Assembly: GCF_005938745.2 (NCBI RefSeq)
Contig: NZ_VCBX02000001.1
Coordinates: forward strand, 5,656,501 to 5,720,500
DNA from: Rhodococcus sp. KBS0724
GTDB taxonomy: Bacteria; Actinomycetota; Actinomycetes; Mycobacteriales; Mycobacteriaceae
Reading direction: 5' to 3'
DNA length: 64,000 bases
Within the stretch, counting starts at the first letter, position 1. Every line of letters begins with the position of its first letter. Under the pieces are notes generated by a model. The model did no database searches. It was not told the origin of the DNA and saw only the letters and a list, made by a program, of their open reading frames with translations. This document shows positions 16,188 to 24,700 of this stretch, one piece after another. The translations under genes were made by a program, and so were the position numbers.

Positions 16188-16208
16188 ATAAATCGAGGAG
16201 CGACGGCG

Positions 16209-16712
16209 ATGGACCAGGACAAACGGACGCGTGGCCGGGTGTGGCGCAATCTTGTCGTCGCACACAGCGTCATCCTCGGAAAAATGGAGACTGACCTGCG
16301 CGCAAGCACCGGGCTCACACTCGGCCAATACGACGTGTTGCTCCGTCTCCACGAAGCCCCCGAGAACACGTTGAAAATGGGCGACCTGGCCCAGCAGGTC
16401 CTCGTGACCACCAGCGGAGTCACCCGTGTCGTGGATCGATTGGTTGCGGCCGGACTGGTGGCGCGAGTACGCCCCGACACCGATCGACGGGTGGTCACCG
16501 TGACGATGACGCCATCCGGGCACAAGACACTACGCACCGCATCGGCGATCCACACCCGCGGGATCACGGAGTACTTCGCCGACCTCGTCGAACCGGAAGA
16601 ACTGCCCGTCCTGGACCGCTTCTTCAGCCGCCTCGCGGCTCACCACACCGCCACAACTGACGCCTGTGACGTCGGCGGCACGCACCTCCCCATCACCCCC
16701 ACAACACGATAG
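16209..16712 (+). CDS. MarR-family transcriptional regulator
   Basis: A 167-aa winged-helix protein: LTLGQYDVLLRLHEAPENTL, MGDLAQQVLVTTSGVTRVVD, RLVAAGLVARVRPDTDRRVV then TMTPSGHKTL, the classic MarR wing with DxR. The start at ATG 16209 has GAGGAG at proper distance; the longer frame from TTG 16161 would read through the tandem operator. The LLM oxidoreductase begins 11 bases downstream and an FMN reductase follows, so the regulator probably responds to the substrate or stress handled by that flavin system and represses the three-gene operon. Confidence 0.9.
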   Translation: MDQDKRTRGRVWRNLVVAHSVILGKMETDLRASTGLTLGQYDVLLRLHEAPENTLKMGDLAQQVLVTTSGVTRVVDRLVAAGLVARVRPDTDRRVVTVTMTPSGHKTLRTASAIHTRGITEYFADLVEPEELPVLDRFFSRLAAHHTATTDACDVGGTHLPITPTTR

Positions 16713-16723
16713 AGAGAAACACC

Positions 16724-17782
16724 ATGGCATTCGAACTCGGCATCTACCATTTCGGCGAGCTCACTCCAGACCCCGAAACCGGCAAGACGATGAATCCCGG
16801 TGTCCACCTTCGACATTTGGTGGAACAGGCGACCGTTGCCGACCAGGTCGGGTTGGACGTCTTCGGAGTCGGCGAGCATCATCGGACGGACTTCGCTGTC
16901 TCGTCTCCCGCTGTGGTGCTGGCCGCGATGGCGCAGGCAACCGACTCCATCAAACTCTCCAGCGCTGTCACCGTGCTCAGCTCGGACGATCCGGTGCGCG
17001 TTTTCCAGCAGTTCTCGACGCTCGACCTTCTGTCCGAGGGGCGCGCCGAGATCATCGCCGGACGCGGCTCGTACACCGAATCGTTCCCGCTGTTCGGATA
17101 CGACCTGTCCCAGTACAACGAGCTTTTTGCCGAAAAACTCGATCTGCTCCTGAAATTGCGGGACGAGAATCCGATCAATTGGGAGGGACACCTTCGTCCC
17201 AGCCTGGTCGACGGTGACGTAACGCCTCGGCCGGATCGCCAGATCCCGGTGTGGATCGCTGTCGGCGGCACCCCGGCATCGGTAGTTCGGGCGGCAAAGC
17301 TGGGACTTCCCTTGTCGCTGGCCATCATCGGCGGCAGTTACCAGCAGTTCGAACCCTTTGTCGACCTGTACCGTCGGGCCGCGGTGGAGTTCGGCCACGA
17401 CCCGAAGAACCTGAAGGTTTCGGTCGCATCGCCAGGATTTGTCGACACGTCGAAGCAAGCCGCTCTCGATACGTCGTACCCGTACTTCCAGGCCGGTTGG
17501 ATGCAGAACCACCACCAGCGCGGAAACGGAGTTCCCATGCCGCGCAGGGCATACGAAGCGCAGGCAACGACGGCTGGAGCGTTCTTCCTCGGCGGTCCGC
17601 AAGAAATCATCGACAAGACAATGGCGCAGTACGAACTGTTCCATCACGACCGGATCATGATCCAAATGGGATTCGGCAACGTTCCCCAGAAGGACATGCT
17701 CCGTGCCATCGAGATCCTGGGCACCGAAGTCGCTCCCGTCGTTCGCAAGGAAATCGAATCCCTGACATCATCCGAGAAGTAG
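16724..17782 (+). CDS. LLM-class flavin-dependent monooxygenase (luciferase family)
   Basis: A 352-aa bacterial-luciferase-like TIM-barrel enzyme of the group-1 alkanal-monooxygenase-like type: IYHFGELTPDPETG at the N-terminus, VFGVGEHHRTDFAVSSPAVV, IKLSSAVTVLSSDDPVRVFQ, LLSEGRAEIIAGRGSY and IPVWIAVGGTPASVVRAAKL. It should oxidise a small substrate using FMNH2 and O2. The NAD(P)H:FMN reductase encoded 8 bases downstream is a natural source of FMNH2, making a two-component system under the MarR protein upstream. It differs from the F420-like LLM enzyme at 6826-7782. The substrate is not known. Confidence 0.9.
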   Translation: MAFELGIYHFGELTPDPETGKTMNPGVHLRHLVEQATVADQVGLDVFGVGEHHRTDFAVSSPAVVLAAMAQATDSIKLSSAVTVLSSDDPVRVFQQFSTLDLLSEGRAEIIAGRGSYTESFPLFGYDLSQYNELFAEKLDLLLKLRDENPINWEGHLRPSLVDGDVTPRPDRQIPVWIAVGGTPASVVRAAKLGLPLSLAIIGGSYQQFEPFVDLYRRAAVEFGHDPKNLKVSVASPGFVDTSKQAALDTSYPYFQAGWMQNHHQRGNGVPMPRRAYEAQATTAGAFFLGGPQEIIDKTMAQYELFHHDRIMIQMGFGNVPQKDMLRAIEILGTEVAPVVRKEIESLTSSEK

Positions 17783-17790
17783 GACTACTC

Positions 17791-18354
17791 ATGACAACAC
17801 CCCTGAAAGTTGTTGCAGTTGTCGGCAGTCTGTCCCGGCCGTCGAAAACCCGGGCACTGGTCGACCTCGTCATCGAGACGATGGGAGACGTCGAACAGGT
17901 CGACGCCCGGGTCATCGAGATCGTGGATCTGGTTCCCGGATTGGCCGGGGCTCCAGGTCGTGACCACGTCGACGCAGCCACTACCGACGCTCTGCACGCG
18001 GTGGAGAACGCAGACATCGTCATTGCAGCGTCGCCCGTGTTCCGCGGTTCGTACACCGGAATGTTCAAGCATTTCTTCGATCTCGTCGATCAATACGCAC
18101 TTGCCAACACGCCTGTCATTCTTGCGGCAACCGGCGGAAGTGATCGCCATGCGCTAGTTCTCGATCAGGCACTGCGGCCACTATTCGCGTTCTTCCAAGC
18201 GTGGACCGCTCCGGTCGGCATCTACCTCAGCGCCGGTGATTTCGACGGTACGACCATCCTCAACCCCGAGGTGTTCGAACGTATCGACATGGCCGTCAAG
18301 GACGTTCTTCCGGTAGCTCGGTTGCTCGCGGATCGCACAGCAGTCTCCGCCTAG
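17791..18354 (+). CDS. NAD(P)H-dependent FMN reductase
   Basis: A 187-aa flavodoxin-fold reductase. It begins VVAVVGSLSRPSKTRALVDL, the phosphate-binding loop for FMN, followed by ADIVIAASPVFRGSYTGMFKHFFD, the family signature, and PVILAATGGSDRHAL. Size and motifs match the MsuE/SsuE-like reductases that supply FMNH2 to monooxygenases. The start is ATG 17791, eight bases after the LLM gene stop; longer in-frame extensions upstream would lie inside the LLM gene. It is the third gene of the MarR operon. Confidence 0.91.
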   Translation: MTTPLKVVAVVGSLSRPSKTRALVDLVIETMGDVEQVDARVIEIVDLVPGLAGAPGRDHVDAATTDALHAVENADIVIAASPVFRGSYTGMFKHFFDLVDQYALANTPVILAATGGSDRHALVLDQALRPLFAFFQAWTAPVGIYLSAGDFDGTTILNPEVFERIDMAVKDVLPVARLLADRTAVSA

Positions 18355-18416
18355 AGGCTGATTCTCGAGCCGAATCGCAGTAGCGTCGAGGGGAACCCTC
18401 ATGTCAGGAGCCCATC

Positions 18417-18791
18417 ATGACAAGTTCGGAACAACCCCCTCAGCCACAACCTACCGCTGCACAACCCAGCTCTGGGCAGCCCACCGCTGCAGCCTTCCCC
18501 CGGAACCCCGACCGCCCACCGGTCAATGCCGGGTGGGCAGTGGTGTCCTTGCTCTTCTTCTGGCCGCTGGCCTTCTCGGCTTTCAACCATGCCTTCAACG
18601 TGTACCCACTCTGGGCGGACGGGGATGCGGACGGTTCACGCTACGCGTCGGATCGGGTCAAGAGGCTTGGACAGATATCCCTGGTGATAGCGGGCGGGCT
18701 GCTCTTGATCTTCGTCATCCTGTACGCGATCGCGGCAATAGTGTGGTTCGCGCAGACCGGCGACAGCGATTTTCACCGCCGCATGCGCTAG
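18417..18791 (+). CDS. CD225/dispanin-family small membrane protein
   Basis: A 124-aa protein with a Pro/Gln-rich N-terminal tail (residues 1-35) and two membrane segments: GWAVVSLLFFWPLAFSAF (about 39-56) and LVIAGGLLLIFVILYAIAAI near 89-108. The first segment, followed by the conserved SDRVKRLGQ loop, is the CD225/dispanin signature. ATG 18417 has an AGGAG site 8-10 bases before it. Function in bacteria is not established; eukaryotic relatives shape membranes. The 3' end overlaps the convergent lipase gene by 4 bp. Confidence 0.82.
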   Translation: MTSSEQPPQPQPTAAQPSSGQPTAAAFPRNPDRPPVNAGWAVVSLLFFWPLAFSAFNHAFNVYPLWADGDADGSRYASDRVKRLGQISLVIAGGLLLIFVILYAIAAIVWFAQTGDSDFHRRMR

Positions 18792-19921
18792 CGCATTACC
18801 CGTTCCGTGAACTCGATCGTCTCATCCATCGACGCAATCACGGACTGACTGTGCGGCACTCCCTGGATTTCCTGATACTCGAATTGCGTACCTCGGGCAT
18901 GTAGATCGACGAGTTGTGCCCAGGTGAACGGAATGGGCAGTGTTGTGTCTGCGGTAGATTGAACGATGCGCAACGGCCGGTCGTAACCGTCGACGGGAAC
19001 CTGAAGCATTGCCCGCATCAGTTCGTAAATGTGTGGCGTCCACAGTGATTGAGAGAAGAGAGAGCCCAAGGGAACTCGTTCGCTGGCGATGGTGCGACCG
19101 ATTTCGACAGCACACTGCGACGCGGCCTTCTCCATCCACGAAATTCCCAGTGGCGAAAGATACTGGCGAACATTCTCTTCCGGACGCTGATCATCGATCC
19201 CGCCGAGAAGATAGAGAGCGTAAACCACGAGACCGGGAATACCCAACTCCGGGAACAACGGGCCCCCGAGCGGGAACAATCCCTCCAGGTGAGTGGGACC
19301 GGCAACAACCACGGTTCCCCGGAAATCCAATTCGGGTGCGCGGGAACTCGCTTCATGGCCGGCGAAGTAGGCAGCCTGCCCACCTTCCGAAAGACCCGCC
19401 ACCATCCAACGTTCGTCCAGCACGTCGCCGTACACCTCGTGCGCGGCACGGACGATGTCGATTGCGTTGGCGCCCGCCGCAGGGCCGTCGAGATAAGCCA
19501 GAGCGCCCTCGGTGCCCAGTCCGGAGTAATCCGTCGCCACAACGGCGTAACCCTCCGCCAACCATCGCTCGATAGGGCGTCGTTCGGTCTCGTAGAAGCC
19601 CGCCACCGAGGGCGCGCAGTAATCAGCGCTGCCCACTGTTCCGTGCGCGTACGAGATCACGGGCCATCCACCGGTCGGAGGTGTCCCCTCGGGCAGGAAT
19701 ATCGAACCGGACGAGATTCCATCCCGATCGGCCGTGCGGAGAGTTCGATAGACAATCTGCTCGGAAACGGCGGCTCCAACCGGTAGCGTCGCCGCGGCGA
19801 GTGGCATGTGCGAGACAACCGATCCCGCGACCGGTTCTTCCGAGTGCGCAACTGTCGTATTCAGCGACAACGCTGTGCATACAACCACGAGTGCCGCAGC
19901 GACCCGACTCGAACAACCCAT
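18788..19921 (-). CDS. Secreted lipase/esterase (LIP family)
   Basis: A 377-aa exported alpha/beta hydrolase. ATG 19921 gives a signal peptide with hydrophobic core VAAALVVVCTALSLNTTVA and likely cleavage after AHS or nearby. The mature enzyme has SYAHGTVGSADYCAPS (oxyanion region), the nucleophile motif VAGLSEGGQAAYFAG, an acidic residue in VQSTADTTLPI and His in GVPHSQS, as in secretory lipases (Pfam LIP). The GGGAGA upstream serves as ribosome site, and the 39-codon N-terminal extension of the open frame is discarded because it lacks one. Likely role: hydrolysis of extracellular lipids or esters. Neighbour of a divergent monooxygenase, possibly unrelated. Confidence 0.87.
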   Translation of the reverse strand: MGCSSRVAAALVVVCTALSLNTTVAHSEEPVAGSVVSHMPLAAATLPVGAAVSEQIVYRTLRTADRDGISSGSIFLPEGTPPTGGWPVISYAHGTVGSADYCAPSVAGFYETERRPIERWLAEGYAVVATDYSGLGTEGALAYLDGPAAGANAIDIVRAAHEVYGDVLDERWMVAGLSEGGQAAYFAGHEASSRAPELDFRGTVVVAGPTHLEGLFPLGGPLFPELGIPGLVVYALYLLGGIDDQRPEENVRQYLSPLGISWMEKAASQCAVEIGRTIASERVPLGSLFSQSLWTPHIYELMRAMLQVPVDGYDRPLRIVQSTADTTLPIPFTWAQLVDLHARGTQFEYQEIQGVPHSQSVIASMDETIEFTERVMR

Positions 19922-20102
19922 ATTTACTTTTCTCCCACATTGCCGGTGACGCGTACTCAGGCCTCCATCATCTGACATGACAGCCGTGAATTGGTGAGCT
20001 TCGCGGCGGAGCCTTTCCGACTTCGATCGCCCGCACATCGGTCAGTAGGCTGGGTTCGAGCACCTTTTACCGGGATTGCGCACTCGAACGGAGTTGGAAA
20101 CG

Positions 20103-21566
20103 ATGAGCACCGAACACCTCGACGTACTGATCGTCGGTGCCGGCCTGTCCGGTATCGGTGCTGCGTATCGCCTTCAAACCGAGCTTCCCGGAAAGTCGTA
20201 CGCCATCCTCGAGGCTCGTTCGAACAGCGGCGGAACCTGGGATCTGTTCAAGTATCCCGGCATTCGCTCCGACTCCGACATGTTCACACTGGGGTATCCG
20301 TTCCGCCCGTGGACCGAGGCCAAGGCAATAGCCGACGGCCCGTCGATCCTGCAATATGTCCGGGACACTGCCAGTGAGAACGGTATCGATCGGAAGATTC
20401 GGTACAACCAGAAAGTGACTGCGGCGTCCTGGTCTTCGGACACCTCGGTCTGGACACTCACCGTCGCGAACGAGGATCGAGAGCACACACTCACCTGTAA
20501 TTTTCTCTACCTCTGCAGCGGCTATTACAGCTACGACGCCGGCTACACACCCGATTTCCCCGGCTTGGAGACGTTCGGCGGAACCGTCGTGCATCCGCAG
20601 TTCTGGCCGGACGATCTCGATTACGCCGGCAAGAAAGTGGTGGTGATCGGAAGCGGCGCTACCGCAGTAACTTTGGTTCCTACGATGGCCAAGAGTGCCG
20701 AGCACGTCACGATGCTGCAACGGTCGCCGTCGTACATTCTCACGTTGGCATCGAAAGACAAGATCGCGGATTCCTTCCGCAAGTACCTGCCGAGCAAGGT
20801 CGCGCACAGCGTATCCCGATGGAAGAGCGTCCTGGTTAATCTCGGCTTCTACCAACTGTGCCGTCGCAGCCCGGCACGCGCAAAGAGGTTACTGAGTTTA
20901 GCTGCCAATCGGCAACTCCCCCATAATGTCCCGATCGATCCGCACTTCACGCCCACCTACGATCCGTGGGACCAGCGGCTGTGCGTCGTACCGGACGGAG
21001 ATCTGTTCAAGGCTCTGAGATCCGGAAAAGCGTCGATCGAGACCGATCGCATCGACACATTCACCGAGTCCGGGATTCGTCTGACGTCCGGCACCGAACT
21101 TGATGCAGACATCGTTGTCACAGCAACAGGATTGAGGATGGAAGCCTGTGGCGGAATGTCCCTCGACGTGGACGGCGAACCGGTATCCCTGGGAGATCGA
21201 TACGTCTACAAAGGAATGATGATCAGCGGCGTTCCCAACCTTGCGATGTGCGTCGGGTACACCAACGCATCGTGGACGCTCCGCGCAGACCTGACGTCGA
21301 TGTACGTGTGCCGACTACTCGCCGAGATGGACAAACGCGGATACTCGACATGCATTCCGCAGGTAACCGAAGACATGGATCAACGTCCCATTCTCGATCT
21401 AGAGTCGGGATACGTGTTGCGTGCCGTCGAACAATTTCCGAAGCAGGGATCGAAGTCGCCCTGGAACATGCGTCAGAACTACATCCTGGATCGCTTCCAC
21501 TCGACATTCGGGAGCATCAACGACCACATGTCGTTCTCGAAGAACAACTCACGCGCAAGCAGGTAA
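20103..21566 (+). CDS. ethA: EthA-like flavin monooxygenase (Baeyer-Villiger type)
   Basis: A 487-aa NADPH- and FAD-dependent monooxygenase. FAD motif VGAGLSGIG at 11-19, Baeyer-Villiger fingerprint FGGTVVHPQFW at 158-168 and NADPH motif IGSGATAV at 182-189 are intact. Long stretches resemble mycobacterial EthA, such as TWDLFKYPGIRSDSDM, NPWDQRLC-like DPWDQRLCVVP and KGMMISGVPN, so EthA-type is a confident family call. The gene symbol marks homology, not proven orthology. EthA oxidises ketones to esters and activates thioamide drugs. No ethR neighbours it, but an EthR-like regulator occurs at 55.7 kb beside another cluster. The 3' end overlaps a small antisense reading frame. Confidence 0.9.
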   Translation: MSTEHLDVLIVGAGLSGIGAAYRLQTELPGKSYAILEARSNSGGTWDLFKYPGIRSDSDMFTLGYPFRPWTEAKAIADGPSILQYVRDTASENGIDRKIRYNQKVTAASWSSDTSVWTLTVANEDREHTLTCNFLYLCSGYYSYDAGYTPDFPGLETFGGTVVHPQFWPDDLDYAGKKVVVIGSGATAVTLVPTMAKSAEHVTMLQRSPSYILTLASKDKIADSFRKYLPSKVAHSVSRWKSVLVNLGFYQLCRRSPARAKRLLSLAANRQLPHNVPIDPHFTPTYDPWDQRLCVVPDGDLFKALRSGKASIETDRIDTFTESGIRLTSGTELDADIVVTATGLRMEACGGMSLDVDGEPVSLGDRYVYKGMMISGVPNLAMCVGYTNASWTLRADLTSMYVCRLLAEMDKRGYSTCIPQVTEDMDQRPILDLESGYVLRAVEQFPKQGSKSPWNMRQNYILDRFHSTFGSINDHMSFSKNNSRASR

Positions 21567-21727
21567 AGCAGTCGGGTAAATCCGATGACCATGCCGATGA
21601 GAAGGCACAACACGGAACCTCCGACAACGGCACACAGCGCGCCGAAAACGGCGATGGTCGATGCCTCTATCCATCGACCGGCGGACTCCGACCCGAGCAC
21701 GTGTAGCTCGTCCCCCACTTCGTCCAT
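21479..21727 (-). CDS. Possible small membrane protein (82 aa), unknown
   Basis: An ATG at 21727 preceded by GAGGA at 7 bases opens an 82-codon frame with a short acidic N-terminus, one long hydrophobic region (about residues 24-57, IAVFGALCAVVGGSVLCLLI then GMVIGFTRLLYLLA) and a charged tail. It fills most of an otherwise empty gap, but its last 88 bp run antisense over the end of the ethA-like gene, which weakens the case. No family recognised. If real it would be a one- or two-helix membrane protein. Confidence 0.45.
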   Translation of the reverse strand: MDEVGDELHVLGSESAGRWIEASTIAVFGALCAVVGGSVLCLLIGMVIGFTRLLYLLARELFFENDMWSLMLPNVEWKRSRM

Positions 21728-21910
21728 GCACTCATCCTCGCCCTACCGTCCAGACGGTTTGTAGGGACTTTGGTCGCAATTTAGATAAAAGAGACCAGTC
21801 GTCGCAGGTCAAGCGTTCAGATGACGCTCCGGACGACTCCGAGCCGAGTCCGTTCCGTAATGTCTGCGCTGAATTCGACACGCAGAATTCGACAACGGGG
21901 GGTAACACAG

Positions 21911-22582
21911 ATGAAGGTCGTACTTTTCGGAGCCACCGGAATGGTGGGCAACAGCGTTCTGCGCGAATGCCTGACGGATTCGCGAATCGACACGGTCGTG
22001 ACCGTCGGCCGCAATGCCATCGCTATCGGCGACGCAAAAGTAGTCGACATCGTTCATCGCGATCTGCTTGATCTCACGAGCATCGAGGGAGACCTCGCCG
22101 GCGCCGACGCCTGCTTCTTCTGCCTCGGGGTCTCGTCTGCAGGGATGAACGAAGCCGACTACACCCGCGTCACCCGTGACATCACGCTCGCTGCTGCGAC
22201 GACGCTAGCGCGGCTGAATCCGCAGATGGTGTTCGTGTACGTGTCCGGCGAGGGTGCCGACTCCACCGAGACCAGCAAATCGATGTGGAAACGAGTTCGG
22301 GGTGCAACCGAAAATGCGTTGCTCGCGCTGCCGCTCACGGTCTACATCCTTCGACCCGGGTTCATCCGTCCCCGCCCCGGATCACCCTCGAAGACCTGGT
22401 GGTACAAGGCGTTCTACCAAGTGTCATCCGGGCTGTACCCGCTGCTGCGCATTGTTCTGCCAGGAAGCGTGACTACAAGTGAGAGCATCGGAACGGCCAT
22501 GATCACACTCGCCTCGAACGCCCCCGACTTTCCCGATCGTGTCCTACGTAGCAACAAGATCAACGAACTCGCCCAGCTCTGA
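21911..22582 (+). CDS. NAD(P)H-binding atypical SDR protein
   Basis: A 223-aa Rossmann-fold protein beginning MKVVLFGATGMVGNSVLREC, the GxxGxxG motif of NAD(P)-binding epimerase-like/NmrA-like proteins. Later blocks are DACFFCLGVSSAGM, VFVYVSGEGADS and VYILRPGFIRPR, shared with small membrane-associated NAD(P)H-binding proteins; no classic YxxxK is evident. The start at ATG 21911 is where homology begins; longer frames upstream have no ribosome site. Function unknown, possibly a redox sensor or reductase. It converges with the FetB-like gene, overlapping it by 23 bp. Confidence 0.8.
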   Translation: MKVVLFGATGMVGNSVLRECLTDSRIDTVVTVGRNAIAIGDAKVVDIVHRDLLDLTSIEGDLAGADACFFCLGVSSAGMNEADYTRVTRDITLAAATTLARLNPQMVFVYVSGEGADSTETSKSMWKRVRGATENALLALPLTVYILRPGFIRPRPGSPSKTWWYKAFYQVSSGLYPLLRIVLPGSVTTSESIGTAMITLASNAPDFPDRVLRSNKINELAQL

Positions 22583-23330
22583 CAGCTTTGCCTCGCACGA
22601 CAAAACCGCGGGCCACCAACTCGACGGCAACTGCTACCGAGCAGGTTTGTGCCAACAGCAGCCCCGCCAACACAAGAATCTGCACGGCACCTGCCTGCAC
22701 AGCGGATCCTGTTGCAAGCAGAACACCGACAAACGCACCGGGCAGAGTAACGAGGCCGACGGTTCGCGTCTGGTCGACTCCGGGCAGCAAGGCGTCGGCG
22801 GCCGCGGTTCGCGCCACCTCCCACCGGGCGTCGCGCTGCGAAAAACCGAGGCTGAGGGCAGCTTCGACCTCGCCGTATCGAGAGTCGACTGCATCGAGTC
22901 CACGTTTGGCAGCCATCGACGTCGCCGTCATAGCGCCGCCCATCACGATCCCGCCGATCGGCACGAGCGCGACCCCCTCCAAGGGAACCACCCCTGACAC
23001 GAGCATGAGCGGGAGCACAACGGCGATACCCGCGAGCAGAGCGACACTCAACCAGGCACCGGAACGACCGGACTTGGATCTACGCGCCGCCGTGAACGAC
23101 GCTGCCGCAAACATCCCGATCAGCACGAGTACCGCCGACCACAGGTGAGCCAGAGCAGCAGCCAGTATCAAGGAAATCGCGGCCAACTGGATAGCGCCAC
23201 GCACCAATGCGCCGGGAACGACGCGAACGCTGCCGATGCGAGTGAAGCGATAGACGAGCGCCGCCAGTACCGCCATCACCAAGCAGAGCAGTCCCAGCCG
23301 GATGCCTGAATCGGCTATCGAAATGCTCAT
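22560..23330 (-). CDS. FetB/UPF0014-family ABC transporter permease (orphan)
   Basis: A 256-aa integral membrane protein with about six or seven hydrophobic segments. The UPF0014 pattern is present: VRVVPGALVRGAIQLAAISL, PLEGVALVPIGGIVMGGAMT, AMTATSMAAKRGLD and, late, RTVGLVTLPGAFVGVLLATG. In E. coli FetB pairs with the ATPase FetA for metal (iron) export and oxidative-stress resistance. Here no ATPase gene is adjacent on either side, so the partner must be elsewhere or the protein acts differently. Transcribed away from the GtrA gene with a 35-base gap on the same strand. Confidence 0.87.
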   Translation of the reverse strand: MSISIADSGIRLGLLCLVMAVLAALVYRFTRIGSVRVVPGALVRGAIQLAAISLILAAALAHLWSAVLVLIGMFAAASFTAARRSKSGRSGAWLSVALLAGIAVVLPLMLVSGVVPLEGVALVPIGGIVMGGAMTATSMAAKRGLDAVDSRYGEVEAALSLGFSQRDARWEVARTAAADALLPGVDQTRTVGLVTLPGAFVGVLLATGSAVQAGAVQILVLAGLLLAQTCSVAVAVELVARGFVVRGKAVRAGRVR

Positions 23331-23365
23331 GCCTCACAGTGTTCCGCACGCTGCGACTGTTTCGG

Positions 23366-23845
23366 TCAGAACACCCATCCACGGAGCGCGACAAAGCGTA
23401 GGCCTCCGACGAGTGCGCTGACTCCGATCACGAGCCCGGCTTGAATAACGCCGGTAGTGCCAGGAAAAAGGAATCCCAATGCGCTGATGGCAGCTGAACT
23501 GGCGAGCAGTCCGACCAGGGCCAATCCACCGCCTTCCCACTGCGCGGTGAACCAATTGACGCGATCGGCAGCGTGGAAGGTGAGCCGTCGATGAAGTTCG
23601 TTGGCCAGAATTGTGCTCAATACCGCGCCCACGGCGTTGGCGACAAGAACTCCGTCGCCGTGCAAGGCCAGGAACGCGGCGAAGTAGAGGATGTTGCTGA
23701 TTCCGCCGACAAGAGCGAAACGAATGAGCTGGATGAACGCACCGTCACCGGAGAGAGCCCGCAGGGCACGGCCCGAGAAGCCGATCTTCCGCGTACCCAT
23801 CATCGAGGTCGTTTTACTCCCGACCCAGATGTCAGACGTGCTCAT
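23366..23845 (-). CDS. GtrA-family membrane protein
   Basis: A 159-aa polytopic membrane protein with four hydrophobic segments: LIRFALVGGISNILYFAAFL, the VANAVGAVLSTILANELHRR region that contains the family-typical Asn-Glu-hydrophobic pattern and RRLTFHA, then two C-terminal helices. GtrA-like proteins are thought to help flip polyprenyl-linked sugars for cell-wall glycan or O-antigen modification. It starts at ATG 23845 and shares a 100-bp divergent promoter region, full of TTCCGCT half-sites, with a TetR gene. Likely co-regulated with that TetR. Confidence 0.85.
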   Translation of the reverse strand: MSTSDIWVGSKTTSMMGTRKIGFSGRALRALSGDGAFIQLIRFALVGGISNILYFAAFLALHGDGVLVANAVGAVLSTILANELHRRLTFHAADRVNWFTAQWEGGGLALVGLLASSAAISALGFLFPGTTGVIQAGLVIGVSALVGGLRFVALRGWVF

Positions 23846-23870
23846 AGAAGGCTTCTCTCGTGAAGTTAAT

Positions 23871-23928
23871 CGGAACCAATCGTTCCGCTTAGCAATATAG
23901 CACTAGCGGAATGTCGCGTTCCGCTTAG
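23871..23928. promoter_or_regulatory. Array of TTCCGCT/AGCGGAA half-sites in a divergent promoter
   Basis: CGGAAC (23871-23876) and GTTCCG (23882-23887) form one inverted pair. TTCCGCT at 23883-23889, AGCGGAA at 23905-23911 and TTCCGCT at 23919-23925 form further pairs; the last two are perfect 7-bp arms with a 7-base spacer. The array lies 18 bases before the TetR start and 26 bases before the GtrA start, so it can govern both genes. Confidence 0.6.
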
Positions 23929-23945
23929 TGTCGTAGACTGTGAGG

Positions 23946-24650
23946 ATGCCGACAACAAGCCCCGATCCACGTGTGGGACCGTCGGACAGCTGCGCACAGC
24001 CCCGGCTGCGCGCCGACGCCCAGGCCAACCTCGAACGCATCCTCTGCTCCGCACGGGAAGTTTTCGGCGCCCAGGGTCTCGATGCCACTCTCGCCGACGT
24101 CGCACGCCACGCCGGCGTCGGAGTCGGCACCGTCTACCGACGATTCGCCAGCAAGGACGAGTTGATCCAAGCCCTGTTCGATTCCCGCTGCGCAGAGATC
24201 GAATCCCTTGCGGCAACGTCACTCGAAATACCTGACGCGTGGGAAGGACTCGTGCACTACCTGGAGACCATTTCACTGCGGATGGCGGACAGTCGCGGCT
24301 TCGGAGATCTGCTCATGGACGCCCGATTCACCTCCGATGCGTTCACCCGCGCCCGAACCAGCATCACGCGCAGCACCGCCGCTCTCGTCGACCGCGCCAA
24401 GCAAGAAGGCACCTTGCGCAACGACTTCGAAATCAGCGACATCCCCTTGCTGATGCACACCATCAAGCTGTCCCAGAATCTCACCGGCGACGACGCCCCG
24501 GAGTCCTACCGCCGCGTGCTCGGCTTCATCATCGACGGCCTTCGCGCGTCACGAACTACCCACCGCGAACTCCCCGTTCCGGCTCTCACTACCGAACAAC
24601 TCGACCACGTCATGCATCGCTACGGAACCAGCGCAGACAGCCCCTGCTGA
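23946..24650 (+). CDS. TetR-family transcriptional regulator
   Basis: A 234-aa protein with N-terminal HTH: NLERILCSAREVFGAQGLDA, TLADVARHAGVGVGTVYRRF and ASKDELIQALF. The C-terminal part matches the SACE_7040-like ligand domain common in actinobacteria (DWEGL-type DAWEGLVHYLE and SRGFGDLL). Start taken at ATG 23946; a GTG six bases upstream is possible. The half-site array directly upstream is the likely operator. Divergent from GtrA, and its stop is 50 bases from the convergent efflux pump gene, which has its own TetR. Confidence 0.9.
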   Translation: MPTTSPDPRVGPSDSCAQPRLRADAQANLERILCSAREVFGAQGLDATLADVARHAGVGVGTVYRRFASKDELIQALFDSRCAEIESLAATSLEIPDAWEGLVHYLETISLRMADSRGFGDLLMDARFTSDAFTRARTSITRSTAALVDRAKQEGTLRNDFEISDIPLLMHTIKLSQNLTGDDAPESYRRVLGFIIDGLRASRTTHRELPVPALTTEQLDHVMHRYGTSADSPC

Positions 24651-24700
24651 GTCGAGAAGATCGGGGCCGCCACCTACCGGCGGCGACCCCGACACTTTCG

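Noticed and set aside
16640..17665. 341-codon open frame on the minus strand
   Set aside because: It is antisense to the LLM monooxygenase, with no features of its own.
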